Source of the DNA: Variovorax sp. S12S4
Lineage (GTDB): Bacteria; Pseudomonadota; Gammaproteobacteria; Burkholderiales; Burkholderiaceae_C
DNA: 64,000 bases
Direction: 5' to 3'
Assembly (NCBI RefSeq): GCF_023195515.1
Contig: NZ_JALPKR020000002.1
Span: forward strand, 4,069,001-4,133,000
Shown here: positions 28,537 through 37,900 of the stretch, one piece after another
Position numbering within the stretch: position 1 is the first letter of the stretch
Layout of the letters: each line of letters begins with the position of its first letter
Position numbers and translations under genes: made by a program
Notes under the pieces: generated by a model
What the model saw: the letters and a program-made list of their open reading frames with translations, nothing else
The model's database searches: none
Told to the model about the DNA's origin: nothing

Positions 28537-28948
28537 CGATGACAACTTCGCCGTCTTCCTTGGTGAACGGGCCTTTTTGCGGCGAGGGAAGAATGTCGAG
28601 CACTTCTTCGGAAGGGCGGCAGAGCCGGGTGCCCAGGGGCGTGACCACGATGGGCCGGTTGATCAGGATGGGGTGCGCGAGCATGAAGTCGACCAGTTGT
28701 TCGTCCGTCCACTTTGGATCGGCCAGCCCGAGTTCGGCATAGGGTGTTCCCTTTTCGCGCAGCAGCGCGCGGGGCTGCATCTTCATGGCGGCGAGCAGCT
28801 CGAGCAGCGTCTCCTTGCCGGGCGGCGTCTTCAGGTATTCGACCACCCGGGGCTCTTCGCCGCTGTTGCGGATCAGCGCCAGCGTGTTGCGCGAGGTGCC
28901 GCACGCGGGGTTGTGAAAGATGGTGATGGATGGGTTGGGCGATTGCAT
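28502..28948 (-). CDS. arsC: Glutaredoxin-type arsenate reductase
   Basis: 148 aa. The active site is [19 protein letters not shown] with catalytic Cys16. The arginines of the arsenate pocket follow the family pattern ([16 protein letters not shown]). It reduces arsenate to arsenite using glutathione and glutaredoxin, so that Acr3 can export it. The ATG at 28948 is only 29 bp from the arsR ATG on the other strand. It is a full-length member (E. coli ArsC is about 141 aa). Confidence 0.95.
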   Translation of the reverse strand: MQSPNPSITIFHNPACGTSRNTLALIRNSGEEPRVVEYLKTPPGKETLLELLAAMKMQPRALLREKGTPYAELGLADPKWTDEQLVDFMLAHPILINRPIVVTPLGTRLCRPSEEVLDILPSPQKGPFTKEDGEVVIDAEGRRVKPAA

Positions 28949-28971
28949 TCTTGCGATTATGCAACTATTAT
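28943..28971 (+). promoter_or_regulatory. Predicted sigma-70 promoter of arsR-acr3, giving a leaderless arsR
   Basis: -35 TTGCAT (28943-28948), 17-bp spacer, -10 TATTAT (28966-28971). The predicted start is about 28978, which is the A of the arsR ATG. No Shine-Dalgarno precedes that ATG, consistent with leaderless translation. Confidence 0.55.
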
Positions 28972-28979
28972 TGAATTAT
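28956..28979. promoter_or_regulatory. Putative ArsR operator
   Basis: Imperfect inverted repeat ATTATGCAA-N6-TTGAATTAT (seven of nine positions symmetric). It covers the -10 of the arsR promoter and most of the 29-bp arsC-arsR gap, so one bound ArsR dimer could shut both directions. Confidence 0.55.
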
Positions 28980-29301
28980 GGAAGAACAAGACATCGTCAA
29001 GTCGCTGGCCGCGCTGGCCCAGCCCGTGCGCCTTCAGGTTTTTCGCGCGCTGGTGGTGGCGGGCCCAGCGGGGCTTACGCCCGGTGCGCTGGTCGATGCG
29101 CTGGACGTGCAGGCCACCAGCCTCTCGTTCCACCTCAAGGAACTGACCCATTCCGGTCTTGTGACGCAAGAGCGAAGCGGCCGCAACCTGATTTACCGCG
29201 CCGCCTTCGAGCGGATGAACGCGCTCATCGGCTACCTCACCGAGAACTGCTGCCAGGGCGAGGCTTGCCTGCCCGCGGCGGCCCAGGCATGTGCGTGCTG
29301 A
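28978..29301 (+). CDS. arsR: ArsR-family arsenite-responsive repressor
   Basis: 107 aa winged-helix repressor. DNA-recognition helix: ATSLSFHLKELTHSGLVTQE; wing: ERSGRNLIYRAAF. The vicinal cysteines are not in the ELCVC helix of the E. coli type but at the C-terminus (ENCCQGEAC, plus CAC at the end), the arrangement known from some ArsR proteins with a displaced As(III) site. Arsenite binding would release the operator at 28956-28979. The stop is 1 bp before the acr3 ATG. Confidence 0.93.
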   Translation: MEEQDIVKSLAALAQPVRLQVFRALVVAGPAGLTPGALVDALDVQATSLSFHLKELTHSGLVTQERSGRNLIYRAAFERMNALIGYLTENCCQGEACLPAAAQACAC

Positions 29302-29302
29302 G

Positions 29303-30385
29303 ATGAGCACCCATACCGCTACGGCCCTTGCATCGTCCGCACCGCGCCCCGCCATCGGCTTCTTCGAGCGCTACCTCACGATCTGGGTCGCGCTATGCAT
29401 CGTTGTAGGCATTGCGCTGGGCCAATGGCTGCCCGGCGCGTTCCGGGGCATCGCCTCGCTGGAGGTAGCGAAGGTCAACGTGCCGGTGGGCGTGCTGATC
29501 TGGGTGATGATCATCCCGATGCTGCTGAAGATCGACTTCGCGGCGCTCGGGCAGGTCAAGGCGCATTGGCGCGGCATCGGCGTCACGCTGTTCATCAACT
29601 GGGCGGTCAAGCCGTTCTCGATGGCGCTGCTGGGCTGGATCTTCATTCGCCATGTGTTCGCGCCACTGCTGCCGCCATCGCAGCTCGACAGCTACATCGC
29701 GGGCCTCATCCTGCTGGCGGCCGCGCCGTGCACGGCCATGGTGTTCGTATGGAGCCAGCTGTGCAAGGGCGATCCGTACTTCACGCTCTCGCAGGTGGCG
29801 CTGAACGACGCGATCATGGTGGTGGCCTTCGCGCCGGTGGTTGCGCTGCTGCTCGGGCTCTCGTCGATCACCGTGCCCTGGGACACGCTGCTGACGTCGG
29901 TCGGCCTGTACATCGTGGTGCCGGTAATCATTGCGCAAGTGCTGCGCAAGCAGCTGCTCAAGAAGGGCACGGCGCACTTCCAGGCCGTGGCGGCACGGCT
30001 CGGGCCGTGGTCGATCTCGGCGCTGCTGCTCACGCTGGTGCTGCTGTTCGCATTCCAGGGCGAAGCCATCATCGGCCAGCCGCTGGTGATTGCGCTGCTC
30101 GCGGTGCCCATCCTCATCCAGGTGTTCCTGAACTCAGGGCTGGCCTACCTGCTCAACCGCAAGCTGGGCGTGGCGCACTGCGTGGCCGGTCCGTCGGCGC
30201 TGATCGGCGCCAGCAACTTCTTCGAGCTTGCGGTGGCCACAGCCATCAGCCTGTTCGGCTTTCAATCGGGCGCTGCGTTGGCCACCGTGGTGGGCGTGCT
30301 GATCGAGGTGCCGGTGATGCTGCTGGTGGTAGCCGTGGTCAATCGGTCGCAGGGGTGGTACGAAAAAGGTGCCAAGGCGCGCTGA
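29303..30385 (+). CDS. acr3: Acr3-type arsenite efflux permease
   Basis: 360 aa with ten predicted membrane helices; exports arsenite with proton-motive force. Acr3 signatures: YLTIWVALCIVVGIALGQWL at the start, LLAAAPCTAMVFVWSQLCKG with the essential Cys, and GVAHCVAGPSALIGASNFFE. It is the Acr3 family, not ArsB. It starts 1 bp after the arsR stop; an upstream start at 29291 within arsR is possible but unneeded. With arsC and arsH it forms a complete compact arsenic resistance set. Confidence 0.94.
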   Translation: MSTHTATALASSAPRPAIGFFERYLTIWVALCIVVGIALGQWLPGAFRGIASLEVAKVNVPVGVLIWVMIIPMLLKIDFAALGQVKAHWRGIGVTLFINWAVKPFSMALLGWIFIRHVFAPLLPPSQLDSYIAGLILLAAAPCTAMVFVWSQLCKGDPYFTLSQVALNDAIMVVAFAPVVALLLGLSSITVPWDTLLTSVGLYIVVPVIIAQVLRKQLLKKGTAHFQAVAARLGPWSISALLLTLVLLFAFQGEAIIGQPLVIALLAVPILIQVFLNSGLAYLLNRKLGVAHCVAGPSALIGASNFFELAVATAISLFGFQSGAALATVVGVLIEVPVMLLVVAVVNRSQGWYEKGAKAR

Positions 30386-30496
30386 CGGGCAAGGGCAGGC
30401 AGCGCACGTCTCCATCGCAGGGCGTGTTCTCCGACAAGATGAAGGCGGCTTTCGGGCCATGATTCGCCGACTTCGTTCTTGTTTCATGCAGCGCCC

Positions 30497-31276
30497 GTGA
30501 AGATTGCGACTTTCAACGTCAACGGCATCAACAGTCGGCTTCCACGCCTGCTCGAATGGCTCGAGGAGTCCCGCCCCGACGTCGCCTGCCTGCAGGAACT
30601 GAAGTCTCCCGACGCCAACTTTCCCGCGGCGGCGATCCGCGAGGCGGGCTACGGCGTGCTGTTCCATGGCCAGCGTTCATGGAACGGCGTGGCCATCCTC
30701 GCGCGCGGAAGGGAGCCGATAGAAACCGGCCGCGGGCTCGACGGAAACTCCGAAGACAGCCAGAGCCGCTACCTCGAAGCCGTGGTGAACGGCGTGGTGA
30801 TCGGTTGCCTGTACCTGCCCAACGGCAATCCGCAGCCAGGGCCCAAGTTCGACTACAAGCTCGAGTGGTTCGAGCGGCTTAATGCCCACGCGCAGCGCCT
30901 CTACGGCTGCGGGCTGCCGGTTGTGCTGGCCGGCGACTTCAACGTGGTGCCGACCGACGCCGACATCTACAACCCGGCCTCGTGGCGCAATGACGCGCTG
31001 CTGCAGCCCGAAAGCCGCGCCGCCTTTGCGCGCCTGCTCGCCCAGGGGTGGACCGACGCGATCCGTAACCGCCACCCCGGCGAGGCGATCTACACCTACT
31101 GGGATTACTGGCGCAACCGCTGGCCGCGCAATGCGGGGCTGCGCATCGACCACTTGCTGCTGAACGAAGAGCTCGCGCCTTTGCTGGTCGATGCCAATGT
31201 GGACCGCGAGGTGCGCGGCCGTCCGGGCGCGAGCGATCATGCGCCGGTGTGGATCGAACTCGACTTGCCCTCCTAG
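30497..31276 (+). CDS. xth: Exodeoxyribonuclease III
   Basis: 259 aa from a GTG at 30497 (VKIATFNVNGINSRLPRLLE). Exonuclease-endonuclease-phosphatase fold with the AP-endonuclease signatures CLQELKSPD (metal Glu), LAGDFNVVPTDADIYNP, and the closing GASDHAPVWIEL with catalytic Asp-His. It processes abasic sites and 3' blocks during oxidative DNA repair, which fits the peroxide-stress genes elsewhere in the window. A TTG at 30479 would add six residues. No operon partner before it; the AP2-like gene begins 11 bp after its stop. Confidence 0.93.
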   Translation: MKIATFNVNGINSRLPRLLEWLEESRPDVACLQELKSPDANFPAAAIREAGYGVLFHGQRSWNGVAILARGREPIETGRGLDGNSEDSQSRYLEAVVNGVVIGCLYLPNGNPQPGPKFDYKLEWFERLNAHAQRLYGCGLPVVLAGDFNVVPTDADIYNPASWRNDALLQPESRAAFARLLAQGWTDAIRNRHPGEAIYTYWDYWRNRWPRNAGLRIDHLLLNEELAPLLVDANVDREVRGRPGASDHAPVWIELDLPS

Positions 31277-31287
31277 AATTCTCGCCA

Positions 31288-32013
31288 ATGCCAAAAGGTG
31301 TTCCCAACCCAGCGCCCATGTACGGGATCTATGCCCGCCCGTGGGGCTTCGAGGTTTCCATCGTCCGGCGCGGGGTCCGGTATTTCCAGCAGTTCGGCAA
31401 CGGCAGCTACGGCGGCGCCGAGCATGCGCTGCGGCAGGCGCAGGAATGGCGCGATGCCGTCGTGCGGAGCGTGCCACCGGCCACGCGGCGCGAGCGGGCG
31501 GAAAAGCAACGGGCGAACAACACCACCGGCGTGACGGGCGTTTTCTGCCTCGTGTCGCCCGACGGAAGAGGGCTGTCGTGGCTTGCCAAGACCTACGTCG
31601 CGGCCGACGAAATACTGCGCGCCAACTTTCCGATTCACAACTGGGGCGATGCGGCGCGCACCATGGCCATCGAGGAGCGGGCGAAGCAGTTGCAGCACAT
31701 GACGGGCCTGGCGGCCCTGCATCCCGCCGAAGAGTCGATCCGCAAATCCGCAAGCGCGCCGACCGCGACTCCCGCACCGCGCAAGCGCTCCCGTTCCGAG
31801 ATCCTTCGCAAGTCGAACTCCAGCGGCGTGAGCGGCGTGCACTACAAGCAGCCCCGCCACGACCACCCCGGTTATTGGCTGGCCATTACCTACACCGCAG
31901 GCAAGGGCAGCGTGAGCAAGGCATTCTCGATCAAGGCCCACGGCTACGATGAAGCCAAGAGGCTCGCCATCGCCGAACGCACTCGCCAGTTGGCTCAAAA
32001 GGGTATTGGCTGA
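31288..32013 (+). CDS. Protein with three AP2-like DNA-binding repeats
   Basis: 241 aa from the ATG at 31288 (MPKGVPNPAPMYGIYARPWG). Three repeats of the AP2 three-strand-plus-helix pattern can be read: residues about 12-62 (degenerate), about 78-134 (TGVTGVFCLVSPDGRGLSWL, then DAARTMAIEERAKQ) and about 174-238 (SGVSGVHYKQPRHDHPGYWL, then DEAKRLAIAERTRQ). The linker between repeats two and three is basic (PAPRKRSRSEILRKS). Bacterial AP2 domains usually sit in homing endonucleases or integrases; here no nuclease domain is present. Inference: a DNA-binding regulator or nucleoid protein. It follows xth by 11 bp on the same strand. Confidence 0.7.
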   Translation: MPKGVPNPAPMYGIYARPWGFEVSIVRRGVRYFQQFGNGSYGGAEHALRQAQEWRDAVVRSVPPATRRERAEKQRANNTTGVTGVFCLVSPDGRGLSWLAKTYVAADEILRANFPIHNWGDAARTMAIEERAKQLQHMTGLAALHPAEESIRKSASAPTATPAPRKRSRSEILRKSNSSGVSGVHYKQPRHDHPGYWLAITYTAGKGSVSKAFSIKAHGYDEAKRLAIAERTRQLAQKGIG

Positions 32014-32095
32014 TGGGCGGGTTACATTTATACGCTATCGTCCGCGTTGTAGGTAAAAGTAATTAACATCACTCTCCCCGCGAGAATCCACACCA

Positions 32096-32839
32096 GTGAC
32101 TACCCAAACAGCGGCCAATGCCAGCTTTCCCGGCTCCGATGCCGGGTTTGTGATGGCTTTCCAGCCGATCGTGGATTTCGAGCGACGCGAGATCTTCGCG
32201 CACGAGGCGCTGGTGCGCGGCATGTCTGGGGAAGGCGCGGTCCAGGTGCTTTCACGCGTGAGTCCGCGGCACCGGTTCGCGTTTCACGAGGCCTGCCGCA
32301 TCAAGGCCATCGAGACGGCTTCCGCGCTGGGCATGGAATCGAGGCTCAGCCTCAACGTGTGGCCCAACGATCTCACCGAGCGCACCGAGTGCTTCCACAC
32401 CGCCATGGACACGGCCCGGCGCTGCAACTTTCCGGTGCACCGCCTGATGTTCGAGATTGCCGAGTGCGAACACGTGGCCGATCTGCCGGGGCTTGCCGCC
32501 GCCTTTCATGCCCACAAGGCCTTCGGCTTCACTTCCGCCATCGACGACTTCGGCGCCGCCTATGCCGGCTTCGAACTCCTGGCCGGCTTCCAGCCCGATG
32601 TGGTGAAGGTCGACATGGGCCTGGTGCGCAACATCCACACCGATCCCGTCCGGCTCAGCATCGTCAAAGGCTTTGTCGGCACCTGCAGCGAACTCGGCAT
32701 CCGGGTGGTGGCCGAGGGCGTCGAAAGCTCCGACGAAGTGCACGCACTGCAGGCGCTGGGCGTGGGCCTCTTCCAGGGCTTCCTGTTTGCCCGGCCCGCC
32801 GTGGCCATGCTGCCGGCGGTGGCATGGGATGCCGCCTGA
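32096..32839 (+). CDS. EAL-domain cyclic-di-GMP phosphodiesterase
   Basis: 247 aa, a stand-alone EAL domain with a short N-terminus, starting at a GTG (32096). Catalytic residues look intact: EALVRG, LSLNVWPNDL (Asn), MFEIAECEHV (Glu), AIDDFGAAYA (double Asp), VVKVDMG (Lys) and VAEGVES (Glu). It should hydrolyse c-di-GMP to pGpG. No sensory domain, so it may respond through protein partners or expression. The upstream 82 bp are AT-rich relative to the surroundings (TTACATTTATACG, AAAAGTAATTAAC), a likely promoter. Together with the genes at 32887 and 34910 it makes a c-di-GMP group. Confidence 0.9.
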   Translation: MTTQTAANASFPGSDAGFVMAFQPIVDFERREIFAHEALVRGMSGEGAVQVLSRVSPRHRFAFHEACRIKAIETASALGMESRLSLNVWPNDLTERTECFHTAMDTARRCNFPVHRLMFEIAECEHVADLPGLAAAFHAHKAFGFTSAIDDFGAAYAGFELLAGFQPDVVKVDMGLVRNIHTDPVRLSIVKGFVGTCSELGIRVVAEGVESSDEVHALQALGVGLFQGFLFARPAVAMLPAVAWDAA

Positions 32840-32886
32840 AGCGAACAGCCATGCCCTGACGGGCCGCTGCCGCACGCGGCGCTGAC

Positions 32887-34779
32887 TCAGACGTTGCTGG
32901 TCGCGCGGACCTCCTCGATGGTGGTCTTTCCGGCCAGGACCTTTTCGATGCCGTCCTGCCGCAGGGTGCGCATGCCTTCGCGCAGCGCCGCTTCCTGCAG
33001 CTCTTCGGCACGGGCGCCGCCCTGCACCAGCCGCCGCAGCGTTTTCGAGATCACCATCAGCTCGTGAATGCCCACGCGGCCACTGAAGCCGGTGTTGTCG
33101 CAGTGCTTGCACCCGGTGCTTGCATACGCGAGCAGCTGGCCGTCCTGCCCGTAGTGGCGGTGCCAGCCGTGCCGCACTGACTCGCGCTCGGCCGGGGTGT
33201 CGTGCGCGCCGAACGAATGCATGTAGTCGGACAGCAGTTCCTCGACCTCTTCGGGGCGCATCGGCCGGCTGGTCACGCAGTGGCTGCAAAGGCGGCGCAC
33301 CAGGCGCTGCGCCAGCACCGCCAGCAGCGAATCCGCGAAGTTGAACGGGTCCATGCCCATGTCCAGCAGCCGGGTCACGGTTTCGGGCGCGCTGTTGGTG
33401 TGCAGCGTCGAGAGCACCAGGTGGCCCGTCAGCGAGGCCTCGATGGCGGTCTTGGCGGTTTCCTCGTCGCGGATTTCGCCGACCATGATCACGTCCGGGT
33501 CCGCGCGCACGAAAGCGCGCAGCGCCTTGGCAAAGGTCCACTCGATGCGCGGGTTGACCTGCACCTGCCGCAGGCCCGGCTGGGTGATTTCGATGGGGTC
33601 CTCGGCCGTCCAGATCTTTCGTTCCGGCGTGTTGATGTGCATGAGCGCCGAATGCAGCGTCGTGGTCTTGCCCGAACCGGTGGGGCCCACGCACAGCACC
33701 ATGCCGTAGGGGCGCTCCACCGCCTTGGTGAACTCCGACAGGTTGCGCTGCGACAGGCCGAGTTGGTCCAGCTCAATGGGTTTTGCCGAAGCCAGGATGC
33801 GCATGACCACGTCTTCCAGGCCGTTGCTGGTCGGAATGGTTGCCACGCGCAGCTCGATGCGGTGCTGCGGCGAGTACTTGGCAAAGTTGATCTTGCCGTC
33901 CTGCGGCTTGCGCTTTTCGCTGATGTCCAGGTCGCACATGATCTTCACGCGCGCGACCACCGCGTTGCGGTAGCTGGCCGGCAGCTCCAGGTGGGTGCGC
34001 AGCCGCCCGTCGCGCCGAAAGCGGATGCGCGTCTTTTCCTTGCCCGGATAGCTTTCGATGTGGATGTCGGACACGCCCTCGCGGTGCGCGTCGACGATCA
34101 TGCTGTTGATCATTCGCACCAGCGAGTTGTCCGACTGCTCGATGCTTTTTTCTTCTTCGAGCGCGGGAGTGGGGCGTTCCTTCTCGAGCGTGACCAGGAG
34201 CTCGCTGGTGGCGGCCGGCTCGAAGTCGAGCGGGCGCGACGGATCGTGCACGATGGTCGGGTCCAGCACGGTGTCGCTGCCGATCTTTCCGTAGGCCTTG
34301 TAGAGCACCGTGTCCAGCACAAGGCATTCGCCGATCACCGGCACCACCTTCATCTGCGAGATGAACTCCACTTCGTCGATGGCGGCATGGCGGCTGGCCG
34401 GATCGTCCATTGCAAGGACGAGTCGGCCCTGGTGGATCATCAGCGGCATGACCTGCAGGCGACGCGCAACGCCGTGGCTGATGGTGCGCAAGGCGTCGAT
34501 GGCGACCGGAAACAGGTGCAGGTTGACCAGCGGGTAACCCATCTTTCGTACCAGCGCGGCCTTCAGCTGCTCCCGGGTGACCACGCCCATGCGGACCAAG
34601 GTTTCGCCCAGCGGCACGCTGCGGTCGAGCTGCTGCTGCGCCAGGCCCTCGCGCAACTGCTCCTCGGTTACCGCGCCCAGGGCCATCAGCGCCTGGCCGA
34701 TCCGCAGGATCGGCATGCGGCTTTGAACTTCCAGGGCGTGCAGCAACTGCTCGGGCGTGACGACTTCGGTGGGCGACAT
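32887..34779 (-). CDS. GspE/PilB-type ATPase with MshEN-like c-di-GMP-binding N-terminus
   Basis: 630 aa. The N-terminus has two consecutive RxGxxL...G...Q repeats (RIGQALMALGAVTEEQLREG and PLGETLVRMGVVTREQLKAA), the pattern of the MshEN domain that binds c-di-GMP in MshE-type ATPases. The motor follows: Walker A GPTGSGKTTTLHSAL, Asp box, Walker B VIMVGEIRDEETAKTA, His box TLHTNSAPETVTRLLD, and a four-cysteine zinc knuckle (CSHC...CKHC). It powers type II secretion or type IV pilus assembly, yet no pilin, platform or secretin genes lie near, so it is an orphan motor. AGGAG is ten bases before the ATG. It sits between a c-di-GMP phosphodiesterase and a cyclase. Confidence 0.9.
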   Translation of the reverse strand: MSPTEVVTPEQLLHALEVQSRMPILRIGQALMALGAVTEEQLREGLAQQQLDRSVPLGETLVRMGVVTREQLKAALVRKMGYPLVNLHLFPVAIDALRTISHGVARRLQVMPLMIHQGRLVLAMDDPASRHAAIDEVEFISQMKVVPVIGECLVLDTVLYKAYGKIGSDTVLDPTIVHDPSRPLDFEPAATSELLVTLEKERPTPALEEEKSIEQSDNSLVRMINSMIVDAHREGVSDIHIESYPGKEKTRIRFRRDGRLRTHLELPASYRNAVVARVKIMCDLDISEKRKPQDGKINFAKYSPQHRIELRVATIPTSNGLEDVVMRILASAKPIELDQLGLSQRNLSEFTKAVERPYGMVLCVGPTGSGKTTTLHSALMHINTPERKIWTAEDPIEITQPGLRQVQVNPRIEWTFAKALRAFVRADPDVIMVGEIRDEETAKTAIEASLTGHLVLSTLHTNSAPETVTRLLDMGMDPFNFADSLLAVLAQRLVRRLCSHCVTSRPMRPEEVEELLSDYMHSFGAHDTPAERESVRHGWHRHYGQDGQLLAYASTGCKHCDNTGFSGRVGIHELMVISKTLRRLVQGGARAEELQEAALREGMRTLRQDGIEKVLAGKTTIEEVRATSNV

Positions 34780-34909
34780 TGAATTGAATCTCCTGTTGCG
34801 GTGATTCTGGGGTGCCCGGGCAGGCTTGTCAGCAGGAGCAGACCTCGTGCGAAGGCTCGCTGCAATGCCGCGTCACTACCAAAGTTCTCAATTTCTCAAT
34901 TGAAGCGCC

Positions 34910-37900
34910 TCAATCGGAAAAACCGTAGGTATTGCGTCCCGCGGACTTCGCGCGGTACAGCGCGGCGTCGGCGCGCGCGAGCAACTCCGACGGCGTGGCG
35001 GGCGCTTCGTCCGCCGGGTGAAATGCCACGCCGATGCTGGTGGTGACGCGAAGGCGCTGCCCGTCGAGTTCGAACAGCGCGCCGCCGATCTGATCGACGA
35101 TCTTCCGCGCAATGGCGGCGGCCGCTTCTTTCGCCTGCAGGTTTTCGAGCACCACCACGAATTCGTCGCCCGCAAGGCGGGCCACGGTGTCGGTGGCTCG
35201 CACGCTCGCCAGCAGGCGGCGGGCGTATTCCACCAGCACGCCGTCGCCCGTTGCATGGCCGAGCGTGTCGTTGATGGTCTTGAAGCGGTCGATGTCGAGA
35301 AACAGCACCGCCAGCGCGCTTTGCGTGCGCTGCGCGCGGGCAATGGCACCGGGCAGGAACTCGTTGAACGCAAGCCGGTTGGCCAGGCCGGTGAGCGTGT
35401 CCACCCGCGCCAGGTCGATCAGCTTGCGCTCCACCGCTTTCAGCGCGCTGATGTCCAGGCTCAGCGAAAAGATGCCGCGCGTGACGCCGTCGGCCCCGGT
35501 GTCGGGCACATAGCTCACGCGCGTGACGCGCTCGCCTCCCTGCGTGAGGGTCTGGGCCTCGAACTCGACCCGCTCGCCCGCCAGCGCGCGCTGGATCATG
35601 GGCTTGCGCGAGAGATACAGGTCTGGGCCCGCGACGTCGCTGATGTGGTGGCCCAGGATGGCGGACGGCTCCACACCCAGCCATTCGCGATAAGTGGCGT
35701 TGGCGAAGGTGATCTTCTCGTCTCGGTCGATGTAGGTGATGAGCGCCGGCAGGTTGTCCGTGATGGTGCGCAGGCGCATCTCGCTTTCGGCCTGCCGCAC
35801 CTCGGCCTTCTTCAGCGCGGTGATGTTGAAGGTCATGAGATAGAAGCCCAGCACCTTGCCTTCCAGGTCCTTGTCGGGAATGAGGTTGACCTGGAAGTAG
35901 CCGGTCTTGCCATGCAGCGGCGTGCGCACCGGAAACCTCACCGCCTTGCCCTCGCGCACCATGGGAAGGTAGGGCTGCTGCTGCCGGTACACCGTGTCGC
36001 CCACGGCCCTGTGCAGGTTTACGCCGGTGAGCGGGCCGTCGTCCAGGCCCGCCATCCGCCGTGCCCGCACGTTCGCGAAAAGGCAGTTCTCGTCGTTGTC
36101 GAAGTAGCCCACCAGCGCGGGAATGTTGTCGGTCACGTCGCGCAGCCGCTTCTGCTGTTCGGTCAGGGCTTTGCGGATGTTCACCTCGTCGGTGATGTCG
36201 AAGGTCATGGCGAACACGCCTTGCACCACGCCGTCCGCGTCCCGGTCTGGGATGTAGTGCGCCTTGAAAGTGCGGTGGCCGATGCCCAACGAGGGATCGC
36301 CGGATTTTTCGATGACCACAGTCTCGCCGGCAAGCGCGCGCTGGTAGGAGTCTTCGACGACGGCGAAGTCCTCGGCGCCGCGCACCTCGGGCATCGAACG
36401 GCCGATCATGGCCCTGTCCTTGTGCAGCGCCTTGACCTTCGCATTCACGAAGGTGTATCTCAGGGAGGAATCGACATGCGAGACCAGGGCGGGGATGTTG
36501 TCGGCAATGATGCGCACCTGCGCTTCGCTGTGCGCAAGGCTCACCTCGATGCGTTTGCGCTCGGTCACGTCGAAGGTCATGGCGTAGTAGCCCCGCACCT
36601 GCCCGGCCTGGTCGCGGTCGGGAATCAGCTCGGTCTGGAAGAAGCGGTCTTCCTCGCCAAGGCGTGCGTCGCCCCGGCTTTCGAAGCTGACCGCCTCGCC
36701 GGCAAGCACGCGCTGAACGGCGGCGTCCACCGCTTCGTTCTCGCCAATCGGCTGCGCCGTGCGACCGATCAGCTGCGCCGCGCCGCGATCGAGCTTTCTG
36801 CAGAGCGGGGCGTTCACGAAGGTATAGCGGCCCTGCGCATCCACGTGCGACACCAGCGCGGGCAGGTTGTCGGTGATGTCGCGCAGGAACTTCTCGCCCG
36901 TCTTGCGCTGGCGCATCAGTTCGTCGAAGGTTCGCGCAATGTCGCCTATCTCATCGTTCGGATAGGTGCGGGGCAAGGTTCTTTCGAGCGCCGCGTTGTC
37001 CACGTCCAGCATGTGCCGGTGCAGGTAGCGCAGCGGCCTGAGCTGCCAGCTCACGACCGTGAGCGCCACGGCCCCGGCAATGACCGCGAGCACCAGCGCG
37101 CCCACCCAGGCTGCGCGTTCGATGGCATCGATGCGCGCAAACGCTTCCGCGGTCGGGTACATCGCGCCGATGACCCAGTTCGTCTGCTGTATGCGCTTGA
37201 AGGAATAAAGGCCTTGCACGCCCGCGTGGTTGACGCCTTCCGCGGCGCCCTCGTAGCCCTCCATCGGGCGGTCGATCTCGGGGTTGCCGGCACCCTTCAG
37301 GCCGGTCTGGTTGATGATGAGTTCGGTGCGCGGGTGGTCGATCACCACGCCCTCCGTGCTGGTGATGAACAGGTAGCCGGTTTCGCCGAACTTCACGTCG
37401 GCCAGTTCGCCCAGCAGGTTGCGGTCCTTCAGGTTCAGGGCGCCCGAGATCACGTACTTCACGTTGTTGGCCGGGTCCAGCACCGGCTCGGTAATGGCGA
37501 TCTGCGCCAGGCCGCTCAGCCGGTTGAGGTAGGGCTCGGAGATGACGCTGGCCTTGGACGCAAGCGTTTTCTGGAAATAGGGGCGGTCCTTGATGTTCAC
37601 CCTGCCGGACTGCTGCGCACCATTGAGGCTGGCGATCAGGTCGCCCTCGGCGGTGAAGAACGCCACATTGCTGAAAGCCTTGTGCAGCGGCTGGTGCTTT
37701 TCAAGAAAGGCCTGCAGTGCCTCCGGGTCCTGGAAGTCGTTCGATTCCACGCTGGTGGCAAAGGTCTCGAGCAAGATGCGCCGGCTGACGAACTTCTGGT
37801 CGACCGTGTTTGCAACGGCCGACAGTCTCGCGAACTCTTCGCTTTCGATCGAGGCCCTCATGCTGGACTTGACCAGCTGCAATGCCACCGTGCCGATGGC

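Noticed and set aside
31288..32013. AP2 protein as a homing-endonuclease or integrase remnant
   Set aside because: No nuclease motifs, no frameshifted remainder in other frames and no flanking repeats were seen.
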